64,000 bases of DNA from Cryptomeria japonica. Taxonomy: Eukaryota; Streptophyta; Pinopsida; Cupressales; Cupressaceae. Under the pieces are notes generated by a model. The model made no database searches, had not been told where the DNA came from, and saw nothing but the letters and a program-made list of their open reading frames with translations. Positions 25,353 to 38,310 of this stretch are shown piece after piece. The stretch covers positions 575,903,752-575,967,751 of the forward strand of contig NC_081405.1 of assembly GCF_030272615.1 (NCBI RefSeq). The letters are read 5' to 3'. Both the position numbers and the translations under genes were made by a program. How positions within the stretch are numbered: the first letter of the stretch is position 1; each line of letters begins with the position of its first letter.

Positions 25353-26105
25353 CTACAACAAGACAATTTCTCCTATTTCCTCCTTTGAACTTCTAAACTT
25401 CTCCGGTTTGTCCTTATTGTCACTATTGGGACAATTGACAACAATGTGTCCAATCGTATTGCAAGAAAAACATTTCAAAGGGAGCTTACCTTTGTATTTT
25501 CTAGTTCCCTTAGAAAGCCTCTTGGCAAGAAGGCCTTCAAACTCCATCAGGATCTCCTCATCATCCATATCCGTGCTTGTCTAGGTTCATAACTGGTACC
25601 AACTTATTTTCCGTTTGTAGATAGTGTAGTAGATTCTCTAAAGACTGATTCAGTCTTCTGAACACTACCATCATAACTATTTAGCTCATATGCGGTCAAC
25701 TTAGCTATGATGGAGTCTAGGGATACCTTTGTCTTGTCAATAGATCTCAAATCCTGAATAGTGGCAACCCTTATTGCATAGACTGGTAACAAGGATTTCA
25801 AAACTTTGGTAACAATGGTGGGATCATCTATTATGCCTCCTGCACTCTTGATGTCTCCAACAACAGTTTTAATTCTTATTCCATATTGATGAATGGTCTC
25901 TCCTTCAACCATCCGCATGTCTTCAAATTTTCCCTTAAGGCTCTCTTCCTTAGTTTGCTTCACATGGTCATCACCGCCATAGATAGTCTCTAGAGTATCC
26001 CATACATCTTTCAGATTGTGTTTATCTTGAACATCTATAAACTCAATATCAGATCGACTGTTGATAAGAGCTTCCATGACTTGCCCATTTTCCTGAATTT
26101 CTCTT
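25353..26105 (-). pseudogene. gag: Copia gag, 5'-truncated (TE-F)
   Basis: 26077-25604 is an open Gag block of the UBN2/retrotran_gag type (AYEL, VLKSLLP and EGETIHQYG-like signatures). 25568-25353 carries the CCHC zinc knuckle CFSCNTIGHIVVNCP, which binds the element RNA in the particle. Upstream of 26077 only a short stretch remains before TE-G sequence begins. By comparison with ordinary copia Gag, roughly the first 70-90 residues are missing. Confidence 0.88.
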
Positions 26106-27609
26106 CTTTGATCATTGGTGTTGGGACATCTATTTTTTTCAACGCATCTTGTAACATCCCATTATAAGGAGGTGAAGTTTGAACAAAATCCCAAATAGAA
26201 ATCTTGGCAGGAGTAGCTTTAATTTGCTCAATAAGATCATACTCCTTACTAAGTGTCGATGATATACGAGGTACTTGTGGAAGATTAGGCTGAGAGAGAG
26301 GAAGTAAAGTTGGGTTAACTAGAGAAGGATTAGGTTGCCTATTGTTTCTTGTGTTTTAGGTATGAGAAACCATATGATAACTCTCTTTAGTGATTTTCTT
26401 AGCATACTCATAAGGGATCTTAGTAGGATAATCTCCTTGCACAATAACAACAAGTTTCTTACGAGTGCAAAAAGAATCATTAGCATAACCACCTTGAAGC
26501 ACTAAGATATGCTTACATTGAGAACTTTGAGAAGGATAAGCACCTTGAACTATGAATAGGGGTTGATTAGGTGTTTCATTCACATGTATAAAATTGATTG
26601 AAGATGGTTTAGGAATATCAAAGGTGTCCTTATTAATTTTAGAAGAAGAATGGACAATATTGTTGGAAGAATTATTGATAGTCTCTTCTTGCACTAAAAT
26701 TTTATCATGGATAAGATCAATTTTATGAGGTTATATCATCCTTTATCATCAAAGGATCTACATGGGATATAGACTATCTAGGATAAGGGTCAACATTAAT
26801 TTCTAAAGTTTCACCCTTGAGAGGGGGATCTTTGAAAGGGATGCTAACAATCTCTCTTTGAAATAAGGTATCCTTATGAGTAGAACCTATTTGCAGAGAA
26901 GGAGATGTCTTACCTTTAGGGGAAGCATGATTGATATTTATGGTATGTGGGATACTATCAAGATAGTTACTCTCATAGGGTAAACAATAATCAACACCTT
27001 CTTCAAATGGTTCATCCCAAATAGTGAGGTCATTGAAAATAGTATTAGAAATAACTTGCATAAAGATGTCCTTATTGTTATTGCCAATTTTGGAAAAAAG
27101 AATAACATTGCTCATTAATTATTCATTGTTAGTAGGGAGGGCATCCTCTTGCCTCAAAATGTGTTCCATAGGATGTTTAGGGGAGAGATAATTAAGGGAA
27201 TTGATTATAATTTAATCTTCTTTTCCTACGAAATATTTATGGGTAAGACAAGCTTTGGGACAAGGAGAAGCATTTATCATTAATGCATCATCTGTAGTTG
27301 GAATTTTGTTGGAATCAAAAGATGAAATTCCATCACTAGGAAAACTAGGGATAATACCATCTTCTTGCACAAAATAATCCTCATGAGGGGAGTATTATTT
27401 AAGAGGGAGATGAACATCTTTCTCCAAAGATTAATTCTTTGGAAGGAGATCTTTGGAAGAAGTGCTCATAACCTCATGTTTTACTAACATGCCCCCATTG
27501 GTAAGACCAAATTTAGGAGAAGATAAGTCAATGTCCATCAATAACTTTTAACTTAGAGAGGAATTATGTAAGGAAGGTAAAGTGACACTAAGAAAGGCGT
27601 TTATGATAA
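26106..27609 (-). pseudogene. Gag-Pol middle block of Tat-like TE-G
   Basis: Minus-strand translation from 27609 down gives a long, mildly interrupted reading (open pieces 27115-26774 and 26694-26356). After the TAA near 26357 come PSLVNPTLLPLSQPN and then EYDLIEQIKATPAKISIW. That last motif matches YGLLEQVGKTPALISILE of TE-B and YNLVEQLDKTPALISILE of TE-A, which lie just before the protease. The middle has three similar units, FIVQGAYPSQ, LVLQGGYAND and VIVQGDYPTK. The reading ends near 26105 where copia gag starts. Its upstream part was displaced to 42596-42790 by insertion of TE-B. Confidence 0.65.
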
Positions 27610-28394
27610 TGTACACCCCTAAAACTGTCTTGTCTAATTAAATAAAGATTTTTATTCATTTAATTATTGTATCCTAATTCTTCTATTAATTAAATAAATC
27701 TTTATTTATTTAATTAATTCATTTATCCTCTTCTAGCCTTTTTCCTCATTTAAATAAATACTTTTATTTATTTAAATTGTCCTTTTCCTAAATTAAATAA
27801 ATACTTTTATTTATTTAATTGATCCCATTTCTTCTATTAATTAAATAAATATTTATTTATTTAATTAATTAATTATCCTTTTCTACCCATGACACATGTC
27901 ATTCATCTCTTAATTCCTACACTACCTACCCTCTCATTATTTTCTTATTTCCTCTACCTACCCTTTAATCCTAGCTGACCATCTATCTTTTACACCTCTC
28001 AATCCTATCCCTCTATCTCTTATAGTATCTTTTATATAAGAGGATGGTTCTTTCATTGTCAACCCTTTTCAACTCCTAAGCATTCTAATTGTCTAATCAA
28101 TCTTATGCAATCAAACCTTTTTGCGATCAAGCTATCAACCACATTAATGTTCTTTATTGACCTCATGTGCACATATAAAATCTAAGAGAAAATATATCAA
28201 GCACGATCAATGGAGATTCAAACCCTAGTGGACATGTGATGGTATAATCATTTTTATTTTGTTGATTTGCATTGTCTTAGGTAATCTTCATATGTTATGG
28301 TGCATCTTTGTTGTTGTTAGGCTAGGTTTTTGTGGTTGAATTCATTTAGTCTTTCAATATTGTTGTTTGCATGATCCAATTTGCACCATACACA
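27610..28394 (+). repeat. 5' LTR of TE-B
   Basis: Starts TGTACACCCC and matches 41872-42595 through position 28319. It has the AAATAAAT/TTTATTTATT-rich front of this LTR group and a TATA-like TTTATATAAGAGG at about 28029-28041, likely the promoter of the element RNA. The end is placed at ACACA (28394) because a TTT plus TGG primer-site-like sequence follows. The last 75 bp have no partner in the 3' LTR. Confidence 0.8.
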
Positions 28395-28397
28395 TTT

Positions 28398-28415
28398 TGG
28401 TACGCCTTGTGGGAC
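28398..28415 (+). other. Candidate primer-binding site, TE-B
   Basis: TGGTACGCCTTGTGGGAC begins three bases after the proposed LTR end. It resembles a decayed site for a tRNA-Lys-like 3' end (TGGCGCCC..GTGGG) but does not match well. It is clearly not the tRNA-Trp site of TE-A. Confidence 0.35.
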
Positions 28416-28504
28416 TCTTGTCCTTTTGCGTTTAACATTTTTGGTTGCATATTTTATGTTTTTAAAGTTGCAGATCTAATTTTTCTGACAACATTTCGAC
28501 TTTT

Positions 28505-28765
28505 CATGTCTATGTCTTCTAGAACTGCATTTTTGCTTTTCTGCAACATCTGTTCACCCCTGAATCATGCCTGTGTTTTTGGTAGTATTTTCATTTTCTA
28601 GATTGCAAGCTTTCATTTATGCCCGTGTCTGTGGGTAATATAATCACGTCTATGATCATTTTAACTGCGTTTCTATTGTGCAAAATTTTATGTTTTTCTT
28701 TTTTGCAGAAATGTGTTTGTGTTCCATAACCGTGTCTGTGGTGTGCGGAATCATGTCTGTGTTTG
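28505..28765 (+). repeat. Motif array 1 of TE-B (CRTGTCTGTG-like)
   Basis: Copies include CATGTCTATG (28505), CATGCCTGTG (28565), CGTGTCTGTG (28624), CACGTCTATG (28645), ATGTGTTTGTG (28711), CGTGTCTGTG (28731) and CATGTCTGTG (28752). Spacing is irregular, 20-60 bp. The intervening DNA is unrelated from copy to copy. Near reverse complements occur in the 3' part of the same element (41104-41340). Confidence 0.65.
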
Positions 28766-29998
28766 GTTTGCTTTTTTTTACAATTTTCATTTCTTCATTT
28801 AGGGTTTCATTTTATCATTTTGTCTTGTATTTAGGGTTTCAAATATGGTTTATTTGAGCTAATATCTTGTGATCCAACTAAAAAAGTGGTGCATCTTGTC
28901 TTTGAAAGCAAATTGTGTATTGAAGGCCCCTAATTTTCACAAAGTGTTTTGGGATTTTGTTAAAATAAACCTAACTTGTTTGCTTCCAGAAAGGGGTAAT
29001 CATTTGGAACAACCCAAACTACTAACAAATCTTTGTTGCAGGACCTTGGCAATTGTTTTCTTTTGATTTTTATTGTGTGCTTTGTTTTCATAGACTAGAA
29101 AACACTTCAATTGGTGCAGTAAAATTGAACCAGTGTCTTTTGTGTCTTGAGAAATAGGCTCTTTTGTGCTTATCTTTAGAGGGCCTGCATCCCCATGTTG
29201 TCACTAGGAGTACTAGTGAGGAGCGAATGACCCAAGTGGTAGTGAGGCAAGCGCCCCTCTTCCGAACCACTATAAATAATTGTATCCTCAGTGAAAGCCA
29301 TGGCTAACATGTGTTGATTAGTCCATACCAACACTATGTCTCCCCATAAACCTGTTTGATCAAATTTATTTGATCAATAGTAGGGCATAACCCCTACCAA
29401 CTGGGAGCCTTCTATATTTATAGAGATAAAAGTGTCACATGTACGGCTACACTAGTGGATGCCCTTACTAGCACCTTTTTGTTTTGAAAATCCAAAATCC
29501 TTCTAGTTGTTGGGGCAAGAGGTCGGACCTCTGGAGTGGCCCACACACATATGGTTCTTAGTAGAGGTACAAAGCTCACCATGTGGAGTTTTTGTGGGGA
29601 CTCCTTCTTGGCTGGCGCAAAGAAGTAAGTATTGAGGGTGGAGCTAGTGGGGTCAAGCACCTAACTATCCGATTTGAATAGCCTAGCCTCGGGGGAAACC
29701 CCATGTGGGATGAACAACTATTGTCCTGGGCAACCATAAGAAATGTGCTTGTCTTCTTTTAAACATTGAAACATTTAAAATCAAACATCAAATCATTGTG
29801 TCTTTTGTGTCTTCAAGTGTATGCAAAATATTTTTACATCAAAAAACACACTTTCTTTTGAGTCATTTTGAGTCCAAACAACTGCAAACATAGAGTCCTC
29901 ATCAATATTGTGTCTTCTTGTCATGAAAAATGGTCAAAACTTCAGATTTGGTCACAACAATAACTTCACAAATTGAAAAAAATGCACTCAGGTTTTAT

Positions 29999-30182
29999 AA
30001 ATGCATCTGTGTCTAATAGAAACACATTTGTGTACTCTAACTGCATCTATGTAGGACATAAATGTGCATGTGTCATCATAGCAAACTATATTCACAAGAT
30101 CTTCAGAAACGCGTCTGTGCAGTATCTAGTCAAGTCTGTGTTGGGTAACCATGTCTGTGGAGTATACAGGTACATGTGTGTT
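29999..30182 (+). repeat. Motif array 2 of TE-B
   Basis: Copies include GCATCTGTG (30003), ACATTTGTG (30023), GCATCTATG (30043), GTGCATGTG (30064), GCGTCTGTG (30111), AAGTCTGTG (30132), CATGTCTGTG (30150) and ACATGTGTG (30172), about 20-40 bp apart. They follow the same consensus as the first cluster. Confidence 0.65.
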
Positions 30183-30670
30183 CATTATTGGGAAAATTTA
30201 CAGTCCAGCAAACAAGAGCAATCAGTATCACAATTCATGAGGTTCCTACGTTATTTCTCTAGGTTTTCATCTAGAATTCAACCTATTTTTGGGTCTCCCA
30301 GAGTTCATCATTTTTTTACATCTTGCATTACATTCACATTTGTCTAAAATTGAGTCAAAAGGTCACTTGCTTGTCCGCATCTTACTTTGTCAAGACAATA
30401 CATACAACAACATTTCTCTAGGTGGTCCCTCATCAAGGTTTATCACCTTTGGGTCTCATTTGGTCTTACTTGGAGTCAAGGTCAACTTACCTCATCAACA
30501 TATCTATCATCTCTTTGGAAGTCACACCTACTCTACTACATACATACTTGGTCTTACACTTTGGACATTGAAATTACACCTCAGATTCATTTACATTCCA
30601 TGCAACTCTTGGTCTTGCATACTCTTTCTATTTTCATCTAGTCTCACACATCTTGATCAAGACCTAGTTC

Positions 30671-32760
30671 ATGGTTGAAACCCATTCCCAAAAATCTAGG
30701 AGGGAAGCGAAAGAGGCTCAAGAGTTTGCAAACATGAGTGGCTATGAGTACGATAGTGATTTTTTTTAATTCTGATCATACCACATACCTGACATGGACA
30801 TCTATAGAAACATTCCAAATGTTGAGAACATGGATGATACAAATAAAAATGATGCACAAAATGACAATGTTGTCAAAATATCAGTACACTCAGCAGAAGT
30901 GGATGAAACTATCATGGATCCCCATTTTAATAGATTGGTTGAAGAGATCATGAGAAGAGATAGACAATATTTCCTACAAGTGATGGAACAAAGTGGAGCC
31001 AAGACCTCATGATTTTGACATGTCCCAAATGGAAAATAGGCCTACTCAAGAAAACCAACTCAACATGGATCAAAGGAGACCTAATAGTGGAGGTAATAGG
31101 GGACCACTTTTTGTGCCTGAGTCATCATCATCCTTGTTTCAAAAGCCTAAGGTCCCAAATACACATGGACAAGCTTATGATACTCATGAAAGATAATCTC
31201 ATGAACAATTTCATCTACGTAGAACCTTATGGAAATCTTATGTGGATAAAAATACTCAATCGCATACCAATGTTAAGGAGCAAACTCAAAAGCAATTGGA
31301 TATCTAGAGCCATACTCAAAATTTGGACACAAGAAAACCCAGTGTCAAATTTGGGGGCAATACACAAGAGAAAACTCATGATATGCCTTATGACCCTATA
31401 TCAAGTGGTCCCTACAAATAGTATCCTTATAGATCGGGCCTCCATATGAGTATGTTTATGATAAATACCATCCATATATGCAGTATCCTCCTCCTCCACC
31501 TAGTGGATAAGGCATGGGATATGGTTCAAGAAGTTGATCTCGACCCAAAAGCAATTTGGAACACTAGATAAAGGACACACAAAAGAATATGGAGGACATC
31601 AATACACAATAACTAGCTTACACAATGAGACATATATGTCCCTATACATTTGATAAAAGCATTCCAATGCCTCCATTTCTTCCACATTTTGTAACACCAA
31701 ATTTTGATAAATAAAGAGGCAAAGGGGATCCTAAGGCACATATAAGATAATTTTTCACAACTTGCATTGAGGTAGCAATGGAAGAAACATACTTGAGGAG
31801 ATTGTTCCCACAAATCTTAGGTAAACAAGCTATGGAATGGCTCTCCCAATTTCCACCTAGAATTAAGTCATGGGGTGATCTAGAAGAGGAATTTATCCAA
31901 CATTTCTCATATAACATAGAGAGAGAGATATAAGTTGCCACTTTGTACAGTATGAAATAGAAAGATGGGGAGTCATTTTCATCATTCTTACAAAGATCGA
32001 GGAATTTAGCCAGTAGATGGTCTCGCAAAATTCCACAAAAACAAATGGTAGAGATGTTGACACAAAATGTCAACAGATAAATTGGTTGTGACTTGAGGAA
32101 AGATTGTTTGTCCACTTTCAAGGACATCATTGAGGTAGATTTAGCAACAAAGAAGGTCTTTATTGAGCAAAGAATAATCAAGATATTGAAAGAAAATAAA
32201 GAGGATTTTAAAGGAAAGGACAAGCCATGATTTTGAAATAAGAACAAGAACACAGTAAATGATGGTGTTGTTAATGCTAACACAGTAAGACCAAAAATCA
32301 TTCTTTCAGGATCAAGTTCTTCTACAAGCAACCAAGTAAATAGAAAAGCAACTTGAAAACCATGAAGGAAATACACCCCATTGGGAGAACCACCTGAGCC
32401 AGCTTCTAGGAAGCTAGTGGTAAACAAGATAATAAAAATTCCAAACAATCCTTCATATGAGCCAAAAGTCAAACCAAATTGGTGGAAATTTCCAGTGCTT
32501 GAAGAATATTATACAAGATCTTATTGATAGAGGTGAAATCAAGATCAAGGGACATACATCCAATCAATAACATGAGATGTTTAATGAACCATTCTCTAAA
32601 CATGACAAGGGAAAAGCCAAAGCCACAGACAAGAAAGTTAACTATACCAAAGTGTCCTATGATTATGATTCAACCATTAACCACATTTCGATGCACAACT
32701 ATATTTCTACTATTATCATAAAGGATAAAATGCCTAAACATTCTACTTAAAGAGACAAAG
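30671..32760 (+). pseudogene. gag: Decayed Tat gag, TE-B
   Basis: The ATG at 30671 opens METHS-like basic sequence as in the TE-A Gag start (MVETHSQKS versus MAQTRSQSN). It is followed by DPHFNRLVEEIMRRD (30920-30960), matching HNPLFNRLFDEILRRN of TE-A. Downstream, with stops and shifts, come PHFVTPNFDK, FPQILGKQAMEWLS and QRSRNLASRW, the Gag capsid-like region. Gag would form the cytoplasmic particle. Stops TAA and TGA occur within 35 codons of the start and recur through the gene. The long antisense frame 32472-31642 is a shadow. Confidence 0.8.
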
Positions 32761-35700
32761 TTATCCTAAAATGCATTGTAACTTCTTCTAAATCTACCTC
32801 TGAATGTAATATCACAACTCATTGAGGTAAGCTCATCTTGCAAGGTGCTCTAGCTAAAACCACCATTTCCTCATCGGCCAAACCTGAGTACGGCCTACTA
32901 GAACAAGTAGGGAAGACACCCGCACTTATCTCAATCCTAGAACTATTGTGTATCTCTCCTTCACATAAATCCATACTTGATAAAGTCCTCAGAGAAACCT
33001 CTGTACCCACTGATCTGAACATGGACTAGTTTCAAGCCGAGGTGGGATACCTTTCCATTCCACATTCCCTTACATTCACCGAAGCTGATGATGCCTCTGT
33101 AAGCCAACCACATAATGCACCTTTACACATTGAGGCATAACTACACAAAAACCAAATAAAAAATGTCATGATAGATGGAGGAGCCGGTCTCAATATATGT
33201 ACTTTGAATAGAATAATATAACTGGGATATTCGGATAAACCTGTGAATGCTACAAACAAAATTACTATTATGTTATATGATGACAAAGAACACTCATCTA
33301 AAGGCACAATCACCTTACCTCTCAGATTTGGGCTAGTTACAAAGGATGTGGTTTGTCAATTCCTAGACCTCGATCTCACATAAAACATATATCTAGGATG
33401 TCCATGGATTCATGATATGAGAGCAGTCCCATCTCCGTATTGTCAATGCATTAAGTTTCCTCATAATGGAGTTGAAGTGACAGTTAATGGTGATCCTAAT
33501 CCATTTATTTACTGAAATAATTTGAGGCCTAAAGTTGAGACAATAATTCCAATTAATAGAGAGGAAATCTTATCATCTACATATATTGATCCTGAGTCAC
33601 TAAAACCTTCAACATCAAAACAATGTGAGATTAAAAGGAAATATTAGGATAAACGCATGGGTGAATACACTCTAAATCAAATCATGTGTTGGAGGCAAGT
33701 CATGGATTCGCTGAAAAAATATGGACAACCACATCCTTCTAAACAGGTATCTAATATTACACTCAAATGAGATCCTACTATATTCCAAAATTGGGGTGAA
33801 ATGGAAGAAGAGGACTTATACAAAATGCTTTACAGAGACCCTAAAGATGATACACAAGATCACATCAAAATACCATGCAAAAAATATGGGAAAGGATTAA
33901 AAATCCTACAAAAGTTTGGGTACAATGGTAAAAGTCCTCTTGGCTTAAGAAAAGAAGGTATCACTCAACCTTTGCAACCAGAATTTACATTTAAAAATCA
34001 GTGCTCAAAAGGGCTTGGTTTCATACCTTCCGAGATAAACACTCACAAATTAGAAATTCCAATGATCAACAAGAAAGACACTATTCCACCTACTCCAATG
34101 GCTGGGAATGAGGTTCAGACAAATCATTTAGTGATTTTGAGCTCACCAAAACATTCAGAGAACTAGGTGAACCCACCAAAGAAGAGGAATTTTACAAAAA
34201 ATTCAGGGTTGGTAAAGAAATAAACCCTGAGGATCCCAAACAGTCTTTATTTTTAGGTTCTAGGTTGAAATAATGAAGAGTGAGGACTCCCATTGCTGAA
34301 TGCACTATTAGTAATGACAATTTGGACTCATTCACAATCGAGATAGATGAGGAGAGTGGTAGTGATGACCTCGACAATTACCTTGATATATCTGAAGATA
34401 ACTGTATGTTCACCCTTACACCTACTAAATTTGAAAACATTTATAGACTTCCCCTCATTCACCATCACCTTATTGATTGGGATCATGATGGACCTTTGCA
34501 AATCGACACATTCCAAAATGATGATGCTTTCATAGACTATTTGGGCATACGAGATGACCTTTCTCTTGGGGACCATAAGGCGGGATACACTATAGAACTC
34601 AACAGTGTGGCATATTTCGGTGAGGGTGTTGGGACTTCTAGTTGGAAAAATATAAAAATAAAAACAAATCATGGGTTTTATGGGAAAACCGCATTGTGGC
34701 ATTGTCTGACTCTAAAAAGGTAAAAAGAAAGGACATATTTGAGGGTGAAAACCTCTCTAAGGTTCCCAAAGATGGAAGGCTCGACATTATCCCAACATCA
34801 TATAGAGAAAAATCATCCATGTTGGTAGAGGAGACTATCAAAATGAGTATTGGTACATAAGAGATTCCACATAAAATATTCTTGGCACAATCTCTAATAG
34901 AAAGAAAAAGACCGAAGTTCATTAGTTTCTTCACAAAGCGAAAAATCAATTTTGCATGGTCATATATTGATATGCTTGGATTGGATCTTGATCTAGTAAT
35001 GCATTATTTTATAGTTAAACTAGGAGAAAAGCCAATGAACCGTAAATTAAGGAAAATGCATCCATAAGTGGCATTACTAGTAGAGGTGGAACTTGAAAAA
35101 CTGTTGGATGTCGGATTCATAAGACCAATTGATTATCCTAAATGGATCTCCAACTTAGTACCTGTCAGTAATCCAGATCACAGCATCAGAATATATACAG
35201 ATTTTAGAGACATCAACAAAGATTATCCTAAAGATGACTTTCCATTTCCAAACATAGACCTGATAGTGGATCTCACAGCGAGTCATGCGACATTATCTTT
35301 GATGGATGGATTTTTTGGCTATAACCAAATAAAAATTACACTCGAGGACCATCACAAAATAGTGTTTACTTGTCCCTGGGGAACTGTTTGCTAGAATGTC
35401 ATGCCCTTCGGACTAAAGAATGCAAGTGCTACATACCAAACAGATATGATTACTATTTTTAATGATATTATGCATGTAACTATAGAAGATTGTGTTGATG
35501 AGCTCTTGGGAAAATCAATAGATAGAGACACACATTTGTACATCCTTTCATTAGTCTTTGATCGGTTAGAAAAATACAAAGTAAGATTAAATCCCAAGTG
35601 TGTCTTTGGACTAACCTCCAGGAAGCTCCTTGGATATATTGTTTCAAAAAGAGGAATTGAAGCTGATCCAACAAAAGTAAGAGCTATATTAGAAATGCCA

Positions 35701-38093
35701 CTACCAAGGAATATTAGTCAGCTTCGATCTTTACAAGGAAGACTCCATTCCATATGAAGATTCATAGCACAACTCGTGGATAAATGTCATCATTTTCAGC
35801 ACTTGCTACACAAAAAAATTAAATTCAAATGGGATGATAATTGTTAATAGTCCTTTTAGATACTCAAAGATTATCTTCTGAATCCACCAGTCTTGATGCC
35901 ACCAATTCCTGAACAACCCCTATTACTCTACATATCAGCTACACAAATAGCACTGGGGGCACTATTCATGTAACAAGACAATGAAGGCAAAGAAAAGGGA
36001 ATATACTACATCAATCATACTTTGGTTTGTTATGAACTTAACTACATTGATTGTGCATGTCTTGCTGTGGTTTTTGCCTCGTGGAAACTACAAAATTACA
36101 TGCTAACTCATAAAACTAATCTTGTTGCAAGGATAGATCCACTGAAGTATCTTCTCATTAGGTCAATGCTCATTGGCAGACTAGCTAAAGGGTTCATGAT
36201 ATTGAGTGAATTTGAAATAGAATATTTGGATAGAAAAGCAATCAAAGGACAAGCTATCGTAGTTAAGTTGGCAGATGCACCCATGATTGATGATGCTCTT
36301 CTAATTTTAGAGTTTCCAGATGGATCTATTCTGATGGTATCACACATGAAGCCTTGGAAACTATGCTTGGGCAGCTCGTACATGCAACATGGTGTAGGAG
36401 ATGTCATCTTCTTTATCACACCTTGAGGGGATTCCATTCCTAAATCATATTGATTGACATTTCCTTGCACTAATAATATAGTAGAATATGAGGTATTAAC
36501 AACTGGATGATGAATTGCAGTTCAGTCAAAGATCCAGGAACTTCAGGTTTTTTTCGACTCTCAACTTGTAATTCGTCAAGCAACTGATGACTACAAAACA
36601 AAAGATGAAAAATTAACGCCCTACAAGACAATGGTGGATGACTTCAAGCAATATTTTGTAAAGATAACCTTTGAGCAGATACCAAGAGAACACAATTGAG
36701 TTGTAGATGCCATGGCTACTATTGGCTCATTGATTGATCTACCACAAAATGAAACCTGCTTTGAGTTCTTCATGGACAAGCTTTTAGTCCCCTCATATGA
36801 GATCACTCTTGTTGATATGATATGTGTCGCTAGTCCTAATTCCCCTTTATATGGTCTAATTTTTGCATACCTTCGTTACAATATCCTTCCTCATGATTTA
36901 TCCAACAACCAATGCCATACTTCAATTTGCCAATCTTCTCGATATGTCATATTAGTTGATACCCTTTATTGTCAAGGTCTAGATGGCACTCTTGTTAGAT
37001 GTTTAGAAGGGAATGAAGCTTCGATTGTGTTACAAGAAGTCCATGAAGGTATATGTGGTCCACATTCTAGTGGTCCCACCTTGGCCAGGAAACTCATCAG
37101 GACTAGATATTACTGGCCCAGTATGGAAAAAGATGCATTTCATTTTCTCAAGAAATGTAAGCAATGTCAAATTCATGCGGACATTATTCAAGTGCGAGCT
37201 CAAGAACTTCAACCGATTGGGACTCCGTGGACCTTTTGTCAGTGGGAAATCAATCTCATAGGCAATATTTACCCTCCTTCCAATGGCCACAAATTCATTA
37301 TCACTATCACATAATATTTTACAAAATAGATTGAAGTCATTCCTCTCACCCAAGTCACGAGAAAAAAAATTGCTACATTCATTCTTAACTATATTATTTG
37401 TCGTTACGGTATCCATCTTTCCATCATCATAGATAACTGACATCCCTTCAACATCTGGGATGTTCATGAACTTTGTGATTGCTTCCATATTAACTATCAC
37501 TTCTCCACTCCATACTACCCCCAAGGTAATGGTCAAGCTAAGGTGTCTAATAAAACCATTCTCAAAATCCTCAAAAAGATAGTCAATGACGTTGGCTGAA
37601 ATTGGCACATCCAATTTAATCCTGCACTTTGGGCCTATCCCACAAGTGCACCCCAATAGGAGCTACAACTTATTCACTTATCTATGGGGATGAAGCTATC
37701 TTTCCTATTGAGGTCGAGCCACCATATTTGTGAGTCTCCTTGTGCAACATTATGAGTGATGAAGACTACATGGTCTCTCACTTACAAGAACTAGAATGAT
37801 TGGATGAACGATGACAAACTTCTTTTAATCGCTTCAATTCTTATCAACAAAGAATGAGTCACAACTACTGTCATAAGGTCAAGCATTGTACATTTGAGGT
37901 AGGTGACTTAGTTGTCACTGAAAATCCTAGAAATCAGTAAGATAGAGAGAAGGGCAAGTTCAAACCAAATTGGCTTGGTCCCTATATCATCACCGTAGTC
38001 TATGGATCAGGTGCATATCATCTATCGACACCATAGGGAGAACCTTTCTAAGATCTTATTAACAGCATGCACCTTTGCAGGTTTTACACATAG
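32761..38093 (+). pseudogene. pol: Decayed Tat pol, TE-B
   Basis: Order seen: the LLEQVGKTPALISILE block (32885-32950); aspartic protease with VMIDGGAGLNICT (about 33166-33205); G-patch (33882-34023); RT (about 34990-35760), whose catalytic motif reads CVDE instead of YVDD near 35493; native RNase H (35810-36250); second RNase H (about 36340-36720, start blurred); integrase zinc finger (HEGICGPHSSG, C..C near 37160) and core (37220-37650). In the integrase the first Asp is Asn (WEINLIG) and the final Glu is Lys (GNGQAK). pol ends at the TAG at 38091-38093. RT and integrase catalytic losses plus frameshifts make it dead. Confidence 0.86.
33882..34023 (+). other. G-patch domain coding segment in TE-B pol
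   Basis: Lies in the open piece 33801-34166 between protease and RT. Glycines are spaced as in the G-patch consensus: YGKGLKILQKFGYNGKSPLG, then G..QPL and finally GLGF. G-patches bind nucleic acid or helicases and occur after protease in some retroviruses. The equivalent is present in TE-A at 52359-52493. Confidence 0.7.
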
Positions 38094-38175
38094 CTCTTTA
38101 GAATATCCTAATTCAAAAATACAAAAAAAAAACATTAAAAAATACAAAAAAATCATAAAAATAAAAAATCGTTAC

Positions 38176-38310
38176 TTGGTGAAAACCTGGCAAACAGGTC
38201 CCTTGTGACACAAAAAAAATTGAAAAAAAAAAATTAAAGAGAAATAAATTCGTCCAATAGTGAAAACCACTTTGGTGGCACCTTGGGCAAGTACCATGGT
38301 GAAAATTGGA
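38176..38310 (+). other. Shared post-pol motif, TE-B
   Basis: GGTGAAAACCTGGCAAACAG (38178-38197) and GGTGGCACCTTGGGCAAGTA (38274-38293) followed by CCATGGTGAAAA lie within 220 bp of the pol stop. Both have counterparts after pol in TE-A (56995-57049), and the first also in TE-C and TE-D. The CCTG-GCAAA-CAGG core could form a small hairpin. Confidence 0.7.

Larger units (their letters stand above)
20570..26105 (-). mobile_element. TE-F: Ty1/copia element lacking its 5' end
   Basis: Minus-strand order is gag, zinc knuckle, protease, integrase, RT, RNase H, polypurine tract, LTR, the copia order (integrase before RT). The element stops at about 26105 within the N-terminal part of gag. The 5' LTR and the first part of gag are missing, and the sequence becomes TE-G. 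The LTR-proximal half is well preserved, with long open blocks, so decay is moderate. Confidence 0.9.
28416..30670 (+). other. Leader of TE-B between primer site and gag
   Basis: A 2.2-kb leader with no convincing ORF. It holds two clusters of a short CRTGTCTGTG-like motif (28505-28765 and 29999-30182). Between them (29100-29750) is sequence of higher G+C with no domain. Long leaders are usual in the Tat/Ogre group. Confidence 0.6.

Noticed and set aside
31642-32472. A 276-codon minus-strand frame opposite TE-B gag
   Set aside because: It is the antisense shadow of decayed gag: no domain, and the plus strand aligns with Gag of TE-A.
37030-37656. A 208-codon minus-strand frame opposite TE-B integrase
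   Set aside because: The plus strand carries the integrase zinc finger and core, so the minus frame is a shadow.
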